A stretch of DNA of 64,000 nucleotides from Cylicocyclus nassatus (lineage: Eukaryota > Nematoda > Chromadorea > Rhabditida > Strongylidae), in contig CATQJL010000001.1 of assembly GCA_958299035.1 (NCBI GenBank), forward strand, positions 1,798,001 to 1,862,000, read 5' to 3'. The translations under genes were made by a program, and so were the position numbers. Positions 55,916 to 64,000 of this stretch are shown in pieces. How positions within the stretch are numbered: the first letter of the stretch is position 1; each line of letters begins with the position of its first letter. The notes beneath the pieces are model-generated. The model ran no database searches, was not told the origin of the DNA, and worked only from the letters and a program-made list of their open reading frames with translations.

Positions 55916-56512
55916 TTAGGTTGTCCCATAAATCTTTTCATTTCTATGTCTTCGCTGTGATAAGTGTAACATTTCTTGCTCCAAATAGAAATAAAGATAA
56001 AGTTCGACAGAGCAAAGCAAGCTCTATAAGATGACATTTATGCTTTTGCACCAGCTTCGATCCACCTCAAGTTTGAAGCCAAAATCTAAAAAGTTTCAGA
56101 TGCCCAGAAAATTGAAGAATTTTTATAATCTTCATGTGGAAAAGTCTTACAGATTTCTCACTCGCTCACACATATAAACTCTACATCAGACACTCATATG
56201 TGCTGTTGCTATCTTTTTTAATCAGCTAGAAATCAAGACACCGAAAATTTCCATGTCTTTACGAAAGTGATGCTGTGCTTTTTTTATACTAACAGTTGTA
56301 CACTACGAACCCCTAGAAGTACAATCGTAAAGTTTCAGCTCTCTATAAGCTCTGGTTTCCAAGAAATGTTGAGTTAAGCGTGAAACATTCGCATGAGGAA
56401 AACTAAATCCGAAACTTTTTAGATTTTGGTTTCAAACTCAAGGTGGATCGAAGCTGGTGCAAAAGCATAAACGCCATCTTATAGAGCTTGCTTTGTTCTA
56501 TCGAACGCTATC
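55916..56512. mobile_element. TTAGGTTG-type element DD, related to D and G, right end lost
   Basis: TTAGGTTGTCCCATAAATC begins after TA. Inner arms 56001-56130 and about 56400-56505 pair well (GTTCGACAGAGCAAAGCAAG with CTTGCTTTGTTCTATCGAAC, GCTTCGATCCACCT with AGGTGGATCGAAGC). The matching outer right end is not found. Shares the RAGCAAGCTCTA hairpin box with D and G. Confidence 0.72.
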
Positions 56513-59500
56513 CTGATGTCTATAAGAATGGGAAGTTTGCGACTTATCACAGCAAAACTTAAAAAAGAAAAGAGTTATGGGAGAACCGAATATTTCGCAC
56601 GGAGAAGGCTAGTTGATTACTGTTTTCTTTTAGTCTACGAATGTCATTATGCCATTACCGCTAATTCAACTATTTCGCATGGGGATGACCAGCTGATACT
56701 GTTTTCTTTCAGTCCTTTGGTCGAAAAGCGAAATTCATGAGTGTGATTATGGCAGTTGAGGTAAACTGTGACCATTCTGTAATTAACGGGACCGGATAGA
56801 ATTGGAGGATACTGATCGTGCTGATCCTTTCCAGAACACTTCTATGGCACATAGTATGACTTCCCCTTCGAAAAATGAATGTTTAGCTTTCTAGGATTGG
56901 AACGAATGAAACGAAAGCAATGATGACGACCACGTTATTAGGAACTACAACGGCTTACGAGTCATTGGTGATGTGGTAAGGATTGAGTCAATGTCTATTG
57001 CAGCAGCATACTCGCAAATCATTATTTAGCTCAGCAAAAATAAATCAATGTCTCCCAACGAGCATGTAAATAGTACTTCCTTCTCCAACTTCAAAAACAG
57101 CGTCAAGCAAATTCTCATCATCCATGACTATGTCGCTTTCAGGCCTTTTGAAGATCCTATTTTGAATATGGAGTCGAGAATCCGCGTGAACCCCAGAATC
57201 GATTTGAAGAACCCCCTGCAACAAGCGCGGGCGAGCCCTGCAAAGTGAGCGCGGCGACCATCTGAGTGGAGCATACTTTGATAGTCTAGAGACAGGGCGA
57301 CAAAAATGAAGATTGTTTATAGAAGATCAGGGAAGAAGAAAATGACGCAAACAGATGTAAAAGCAATAGAATCTCCTGAAAACAGGTAAAAACACTGCAA
57401 TGAGTTTGAAATCTTCAATTTGGAAACATGTAAAACAGGTTTACGCTTCAGGACCAGGAAATTCACAACACGGGAAAAACGCGAAAAGCTAGTCCCTTTT
57501 TGTGATTGTATTAAAGATTTTGGATGGTGGTTATCAAGAAGAAGATAAACAAGATAGAAATTAGCTAGGAAAACAATTTTGAAAACAAAAACTTTTTTTA
57601 CTAAGTCGAAATGCACGTCAAAGCCAAATCTAGTTTTTGAGGTGCCCTCTAGATATTTCTCGCATTGACGTTCTTATTTCCTGAAACGTTGTCTGGATTG
57701 TTGCGCTTATTATTCTATGCAGTAATCGTCCAAGCTGAAAAAAAATCGCTGCGAAGCAGTGAAACAGAATAATGTTTAACAAAACGCACTTTTTACAATT
57801 GTTCACAAAAAATTTCGCCATAATCAAGGAGATGAGCAATGGACCGTTGTCTGCATTATGAACAAGAGCAAAATCTATAGAATGCACGAAAAAACCGGTT
57901 GAAAGGACTTAAGCTAGAGAAAAAACAAAAGATCTTTGAAAACAAGATTTTTGCCGGATTTCTCGGTCAAATCAAAAAATGTGGTTCTGGGACGTTGTCA
58001 GCGTGAAAATAGAGATCAAGAGCTTCAAAATGATATGTAACTTGCTAAAATTGGGTTCGAAACAACGAAGAAAAGGGTACCAGAAATGATCCGCGTCCCG
58101 CGAGGTAGAATGCAGCGCATGGAGAGGCAGATGAGCAGCGGAGACAGACCAGAGCCGACGGGGCATTTGGCTCTGGTCGTAGATCTTCGCGGAGTTTTAA
58201 CGAAACCCCGCAAATCATATATCATTCTGATCGTCATGACACGACGAGGAGCACTGACAACTTCCTAAGCGTTGGAAACCACTCATTAACGAAAAACTAG
58301 CATTTTATGCGCGACTCTCGGCGCAAGATTCAAACGCAGTCTCTTGTTTTTAACTGACTCCAACAGTTTCTCTAAACTTCTGAAACTCAGTTTTGGTCAA
58401 ATAAGAGGTTAGCTGAGAGATGTTGTCCTGAATTCTGGGGAAACTTCTACAGAAATCTTCATTCTTATCGTACATAAGGCTATAAAAACGCAAATTCTCG
58501 GTCACATTCGCTCCAATAAAGTCAGGATTATAACACCCGTGGCTTCGCCCTCAATCACTTCTGTTTTTTTCGGGTGAAGGTTGTGTTCTTTATGTCGCTC
58601 AAAGTGTAGGTTACCAGAGTAGCTCTATGTATCGCGGGTACGGCGTGGAGTAACCAGCTCCGGATACGTCCATTCCGGAGCGGATTCATCTCTCCAAAAG
58701 CAATCTTTTGTGGCGCAGCTTGAGGTTTGCCTAGTTTGGGGGGCCACAATAGTATGCCATCGTAATCGCATCGACCCCCACTTTGAGTAGACGGTGCCTT
58801 TAACACAGGGTTCTGCGTAGAAAGCTCAACCTCTTCAACCTTCTTCCTTATTTGTAAGTCACCCTCTTGCGCGTTCAGCTTGTCTATTGGTTGCCTGAAA
58901 TATCAGGAACTACTCTTGGCAAGTAGACATCGAGCCATACCTGTGTGCTCTCTTCACCCTCATGTTTTCAAAAAAGAGGGAGGCTAGGGTTGATAACGAA
59001 GCAACGCCTCTAACCTTTCGTGATAAAACTTTTTCACCACTGATGAAGGTGGCTTTATCACCCAACTGTCGCACAAACTTCTTACAGTGCGTAATTCGTG
59101 CAGCTGCCACGGATTTTTTGCTACTTTAGATTATGAGGGTCAGAATCGTATTACTCAAACGAGTTCAGAATGGTGTTCGCTCATAGAAAAGTGTTTTCCT
59201 TACAAAACCCTTTCCAATTGAAGTCCACACCATTATAGAGTCTTCATCATCTGTCACACTCTTCTGAGAGCAATTCTGAACGTTTTTGGAAAAATGTGTG
59301 AAAATTCTAGGGAAAAACAATGGTTATGGCTTTTCAGCATTAAAATGTTGCATATTAGTATACCGTCCCATTTAGAAGCGGTCGCATAATCTTCTCTAGT
59401 TGCGCGTCATTTTTCGAATCAAGCTCTAACTGGGCATCCAAAGGGTAAAATAGCGAAGGCACATCCAAAGTCAGCGTTTATTGCACTCCGAGAAAATATT

Positions 59501-59580
59501 GATTTCATACAGGCACTCTAACTACACTTTTCTTGTTGAGCGTGGCATCTACTACTGACGAGAGCACCGCCGACTATGAA
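56513..59580. other. No recognisable feature
   Basis: Frames of 60-99 codons occur (for example 57317-57616 minus, 58086-58268 plus, 58555-58806 minus). None shows a recognisable domain. A small hairpin GACCAGAGCC/GGCTCTGGTC lies at 58147-58180. Confidence 0.3.
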
Positions 59581-59780
59581 CAGTGGAGTAGATTTTCCGC
59601 TAAATAAAGTGTGCCGCACTGCTGGTGAAATGCGGTAAAATCTGCGTGTGAACAAATAGCCACGACTTTGACGTCGGCCATTCGTGCAAGCAAAATGCGG
59701 CATTGGTGTGGTGGCTATTTTTAAAGCGCAAATTTTACTTACAGTGCAAGCACACTATTTTGAGCGGAAAATCTACTCGA
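59581..59780. mobile_element. Small palindrome II (200 bp), relative of element N
   Basis: CAGTGGAGTAGATTTTCCGC at the left pairs with GCGGAAAATCTACTCGATG at the right; GTGTGCCGCACTG and ATAGCCAC also pair. The ends resemble those of the 742 bp palindrome at 18521 (CAGTCGAGTAGATTTCC). Confidence 0.75.
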
Positions 59781-60119
59781 TGTACGCCCACAAGTGTGTG
59801 TGTAACAGGAACCAGGTGAAACCACGGCCATCATATTCAACCATAACTTGCATTTTGCAGTACCGTCCGTCCGAGTATGGGTTAAAGGCAGCGTCGGCAA
59901 ATCTGGACATGAGGAGCTAGTGTGGCAAGTAATTTTGAATCCCTACTAAGTGCCCAAGCGGCAGCTTAGATAGTTCTGAGATAAACGATATAACGATACT
60001 GGAGTTTGGTTTCAAAATATTCATCCAAACCCCAGCATTGTTTGAACGGACGACTTGGGTCCTCGCGTGAAAACATGCGAAACGATGCAAGTCGTTCGTT
60101 AATACGATCTTGGTGTCCG

Positions 60120-60410
60120 GTACACTTGGGTTCGAATCGAATAGAAATTCGATCGTTCAAATAATACATTTGAATATATTCGCATTTAAAATTCGACATT
60201 CGGAGTTCTTCCATTTTCAAATAATATTCGAAACTCGAATAATCAAAAAAACAGGGTTTCCAATAAAATCTGAGGACTCGACTAATCAGAAAACGAGGAT
60301 TCGAATATTATTCGAAAACTCGAATAATCAAAAATGGGGTTTCGAATAGACTTTATTCGAATGTTTTATTCCAATGTTTATTCGAATTCGTGCTCGAATG
60401 AACTCCGTAT
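60120..60410 (+). repeat. ATTCGAA-rich repeat
   Basis: ATTCGAA or close variants (ATTCGAAT, ACTCGAAT, TATTCGAA) occur more than ten times in 290 bp. Similar sequence lies at 63020-63240. Confidence 0.6.
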
Positions 60411-60554
60411 TCAGATTATTTGACTTTGTTGCAGAGCCAACTGCTGAGCATCAAGCTCACTTCGTCCGCGTTTTTTTTTCGCAGAACTCGGTAATGCATC
60501 TTTCGCAACCGTTATGACCTTTGAATTGTATGGAGAATCGCATTTTTCCGACTG

Positions 60555-61121
60555 CTCAGACAATCGCCGGGGCAGGCGGTCAGCAAAATTTTGGGGCGTG
60601 GCCAAACCTTCAGCAAGCGGTACTTCCTTTGCTGTCGCATGTTCTGCCAGCGGGCAGCAGTGCAGAATTTTCTTCAATTTTCTGCAAGCGCTCATCATAT
60701 AACTTCTTTTCAACGAGCGCTGACCAAACTTTCAGCAAGCGCTTGGACTCTTTTTACGCAATTTCGGGCGTACCCCGAGCAAAGATGAGACTCTATGTGG
60801 CAGAGATCTCATCAATGGCTCAATCACCCGAGTTTGGGGTACTTTTTCTCAGCGGAAGGTACCCTGGGCATTAGGTCCTTCATAAAGGACCGTGCGGACC
60901 CCTCAACAATTTTGGATGTTCTCGCGGAAAATTCGCAGGAACGCGGCCACTGCGCCGCAACTAATCTATAAAAAAGCGCAATTGTTCTTCCAGCTTTCGT
61001 CCAAAAATTGCTAGCATTCTTCCACATATCTGCAAGCGGAGCGTAAGAAATCAGCGAACTATTTTTCCGGTGCCCGCTTGCCCATAAGTCGCATGGCTGC
61101 CTGCCTCCGGCGATTATCGAG
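60555..61121. mobile_element. CTCAGACAATCGCCGG-family element (567 bp)
   Basis: CTCAGACAATCGCCGGGGCA begins and TGCCTCCGGCGATTATCGAG ends it. Inner boxes GGGCGTGGCCAAACC, TTTCAGCAAGCGCT and GGACCGTGCGGACC are shared with the composite element at 25807-26400. The first 11 bases also match the ends of K and K2, so these may be one superfamily. Confidence 0.75.
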
Positions 61122-61339
61122 TGCTTGCGACGGTAAAAAAATCATATGTGGATTTTGATTGATGCTTTTTTGATCAATGAGATTGTTTACACTGCTATTG
61201 GCACCAAATCAGCAAAGAAGCTATCAAATTCAAGCTCATGTTCCAAGTTCATATATTGGAAATGTGTTGACATGCCTGCTTCTCTTCCTTTGCCTCTCAT
61301 GCTTGTGGTACGAGTTGGCAGGGGAGTAAGTAAAAGGGC

Positions 61340-61985
61340 GGTCGGGCAGAAGGCAGCAAAGGCTCGCCGCTTCTGCTTATGGAAGTACCTAAGGAACTTC
61401 AGACTTCCTCGCGCCTCTAATTACTTCTTCGCACTTCTAATTACAGATGACCTATGCCAAATTGGTCGTTGATTTCTCAAAGCGTGGCAAGTTTTGAGAT
61501 AGCTTTTATATTTTAAATTCGTAGCAAGTAAGATAGATAAATGTTCAAATTCAAAAACGACTCATAGAGAGCCATTCAATGTCAAATGATTTTAAAGTAT
61601 GAATTGGTCTATTCAATCTTCAGACCAGAATCTCAAACATGTAAATCTTTCTATAAGTTATTCCGATCGAAGACAAGAACTTTGGAGAATTATTGCACTC
61701 GTCCTTTATTCTGCATCAGAATCAGTTCCTTCTGTTGCGAATTTAGGAGTAAAATTTCCTGAACGCGATATCCAAATAAGTTGAAAACGATTATAGCTGA
61801 GATTGAAAGAAATTGCAAGAATCCCATATTTATCCGGGGTGAGATACTCTCCAAAAAGATTTTCGTTCAATTCTTTAACTTGTAAAGTATCAGAGGTGTG
61901 AAAAACGATTAGAGGCGCGAGGAATCTGGAGCTCTCCAGGCGCTTCCAGAAGCAAATGCGGTAAGCCTGCTGCCTCCTGCATGAC
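61340..61985. mobile_element. Foldback element TT (~650 bp)
   Basis: The block CGCTTCTGCTTATGGAAG with CTTCCTCGCGCCTCTAAT (about 61352-61432) is repeated inverted at about 61905-61975 (GGCGCGAGGAATC, GCTTCCAGAAGCAAATGCGG). AGGCAGCA boxes lie outside. The minus frame 61706-62008, which looks gene-like at first sight, begins in this arm. Confidence 0.6.
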
Positions 61986-62025
61986 GTCCAAGTGAAAGTA
62001 CTGATCATAGAGAGTTTACTTTATC

Positions 62026-63002
62026 GATTTTATTGATTTTTGGAAATTTTAGCTACAAGGCTGGGAGTTGGTACAGGGTAAAAATTTACTTTATCGATTT
62101 TATCGATTTTTAATTTTGAGCTACGAGGCCGGGAGTTGGTATAGTCCTCACCCCAATAGTCGGTCGGTGGTCGAATTCAAATTCGAATTGTAGCAGGCCA
62201 CCCGCGGCAGAGCGCGGCAGACCGCCCCTCAGCCAACCGCTTGCACATGAGCTTTCCTCTTGATTTCTTCGTGTTTCATTGCTATCTCTCGTATTGCGGC
62301 AATGTTCTTGATCAGATTTTTGGATTTCGTACAGCTAACTATTGTTTTGTGCAATTGTACTCGTTTGTTTTATATTTTTTCCAGGTAAACCGGGAAGAAT
62401 AGAGATTTTTGGATGAGAAATATCTCTTCCGGTAAGTGAAATAGACACAAATGTGATTTGATGAGTTTGTGATGATTGTTCAAGTTTTTCATTAGAATTC
62501 TAGACTATTTTTTTTGCGATACGGCTGAAATCCTCTCAAAAAGTGTTTGTTTCAAAGAGTTAGCAGTACGAAATCTGAAAATCTGATTGAGAACATTGCC
62601 TTAATAGGAGAGATAGCAAAGAAACACGAAGAAAATAAGAAAATAGCTCGTACAGCGGTTGGCTGAAGGGCAGTCTGCCGCGCTCTGCCGCGCCGGCCTG
62701 CTCCAGTTCAAATTCAGATCCGACCACCGACCGACTAGTGGGGTGAGGACGACTATACAAGGGGGTGAGTGAGGGTGCTGATTATGAATGAATTTTTATT
62801 CCATCGATATTTATCGATTTTTTGGGAATTTTTAGTTACGAGGCTGGGAGTTGGTACAGAGGGGTAAGTGAGGGTGCTAATTATGAATAAACATTTACTT
62901 TTGTTTTTATCGTTATTGGAAAGTCTTGATCCAGGAGTTGGTATAAGGGATATTAGGGTGCTGATTATGAATGGATCGGCTTTAGCCGGATATGTCAGCA
63001 AG
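62026..63002 (+). mobile_element. Helitron-like remnant QQ with nested palindrome
   Basis: Four copies of the CTGGGAGTTGGTA / TATCGATTTT module lie before and after the nested palindrome at 62142-62755, and the end reads TTTAGCCGGATATGTCAGCAAG before T, as in the 47272 remnant. The 5' end is not identified. Confidence 0.55.
62142..62755. mobile_element. 614 bp palindrome HH nested in QQ
   Basis: TAGTCCTCACCCC at the left pairs with GGGGTGAGGACGACTA at the right; TA on both sides (62140-62141, 62756-62757) is the duplication. Inner CGGTCGGTGGTCG, GCGGCAGA, AACCGCTTG and CTTCGTGTTTC blocks are inverted on both arms up to the centre near 62440. The module it split (GGGAGTTGGTA...CAAGGGGGTGAG) can be rejoined on either side. 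Confidence 0.85.
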
Positions 63003-63019
63003 TTTGTCATATGACTGCT

Positions 63020-63240
63020 CTAATTACTCGATAAATCATTCGAGTATAATTCGAAATTCGACTTCCAATGTTCGAATATATTCAATTTTCATTCACTCGA
63101 CTTTTTTGGTTTTTCGATTTTATTCGGGATTTATTCATTCGAGAATTTTTAAATGTCGATTTTATTCGATATTCGTTTATTCGTTTTCATTTTCAGATTC
63201 ATTCGACATTCATTCATTCGATAAAAAATTTCGAATTTAC
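63020..63240 (+). repeat. ATTCGA-rich repeat
   Basis: ATTCGA, TTCATTCGA and ATTCGATAT-type words recur many times. It resembles 60120-60410 in word content rather than as an aligned copy. Confidence 0.55.
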
Positions 63241-63332
63241 CCAGATATGGTGCCCAGTTTGGAGGCGAGTATCTCAGTCGTGCGTGAATAATTCGAGATG
63301 CCGGGACAATATCTTGGCAGAGCTTCAAATTA

Positions 63333-64000
63333 TTAGGTTGGCGGATGATTTCTGTTACACTTTTTTGTAAAATTCTGAAAAATTCTAGAAATTCTCTAGA
63401 ATATTCAAAGTTGCTCCATATGTATGGAGTTGTTGCAAAAGTTATGTCCGATTTGAATTTTCTGAGTTCAAAATTTCATAACTTCTTTCATGGTCAACTT
63501 TTTACCAGGATCTCAGTATCCTTGTGTTGAGCAAGCTATCAGATACATATTATAACCTGCGCGAAAATCCATGCTAAGCAAGAAGCAAGAACTCAAAAAC
63601 TTCACAGCGTTTTTCTTCAAACTTGTCTTTTTTGACATGACAATGCTCCTTTATGAGAATTGATAGGCATATTGTCTAACAATGGATAGATAGAGAATTT
63701 TTCGTAGATTAATCTCCGCCATAAAAGAGCCCATAGGGTCTGCGTTGCCGAGATATTTTTTTGACCGAACAAAAAATTAGCCACTTTTTGACTTTGCTTC
63801 AGCGCATGTGTGCATGCCTATTTACGAGATATGAAAATCTTACAATTAACGTGGGCGCCGAAAAAGAATTGGTGGATGGGCCCTGTTAGCTCTTGCTTTA
63901 CCCTAGCACCTCCAACTTTGAAGTCGTCGATTATTTCTATTTGCAGAAAGTTACAGCTTGTAAAACATCTATACAGAAAGTTAATGTTCGACGACAAATT
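63333..64000. mobile_element. TTAGGTTG-type element, left part only
   Basis: TTAGGTTGGCGGATGATTTC follows TA, and further in ATTTCATAACTTCTTTCATGG is like the inner arms of B, C and F. The right end would lie outside the window. Confidence 0.5.

Noticed and set aside
60120..60410. ATTCGAA clusters as a transcription-factor site array or telomere-like repeat
   Set aside because: Irregular spacing and orientation; simple-sequence decay explains it as well.
61706..62008. A minus-strand 100-codon frame with a plausible acidic C-terminus (TEGTDSDAE), considered as a host exon
   Set aside because: Its first third is the right arm of a foldback element (partner near 61352-61432), no splice sites or second exon could be seen, and no family is recognised.

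Overview
This is intergenic, repeat-saturated eukaryotic DNA, most likely from a nematode. The main evidence is a degenerate RTE-type LINE on the minus strand (about 10740-13851). Its proteins, including the N-terminal stretch with motifs such as RLATINVGS and ETKWKG, look like the RTE-1 retrotransposons I know from rhabditid/strongylid nematodes. There is no prokaryotic gene organisation, no operon and no intact cellular gene that I can support. Nearly all recognisable content is mobile DNA, mostly non-autonomous and palindromic (foldback) elements with TA target sites.

Left part (1-10.6 kb): a 1.5 kb inverted-repeat element between two direct repeats; a 226 bp hairpin with perfect 61 bp arms and a hammerhead-like core, resembling a solo Penelope terminal repeat; TTAGGTTG-type palindromes, one nested in another; a GGAAGGATACTTGG-type element; and a TACAGGGTGTCCCAAA-type element.

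10.6-27 kb: the RTE pseudogene with a tRNA-like sequence just upstream; two palindromic elements (14.5 and 15.6 kb); a fresh 234 bp tandem duplication; a Helitron-like element carrying a hAT-like MITE and a 742 bp palindrome; a 4.4 kb structure with about 600 bp inverted arms that holds a clean 390 bp Helitron, a second hAT-like MITE, a GGGCCGGTAG-ended element, a 3 x 53 bp tandem repeat and a GC-rich cruciform; and a composite CTCAGATAATCGCC-type element.

27.1-35.4 kb is the most striking region. Six TIR elements (called B, C, E, F, G, H here) stand directly end to end with only TA or TATA between them. Others are nested inside: D in C, a Penelope-like retroelement in E, and a Harbinger-like MITE in H. 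A seventh element (I) starts at the right edge. The Penelope-like element is flanked by a perfect 12 bp target-site duplication and by inverted 176 bp terminal repeats with a hammerhead-ribozyme-like motif. It encodes RT and GIY-YIG endonuclease domains, broken by a stop and frameshifts.

35.4-64 kb: nested CTCAGACAATC-family elements, including a palindrome of nearly 400 bp; further foldback elements; a second, inverted copy of the GGGCCGGTAG element; a decayed CR1/Jockey-like reverse-transcriptase fragment on the minus strand (51033-51670); Helitron-like modules; and ATTCGAA-rich repeats. The long stretches between them show nothing I can annotate. The retroelements are dead copies. What the region as a whole shows is repeated insertion of TA-targeting palindromes beside and inside each other; transcripts across it would form long double-stranded RNA. 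All family assignments rest on reading by eye, without database searches.
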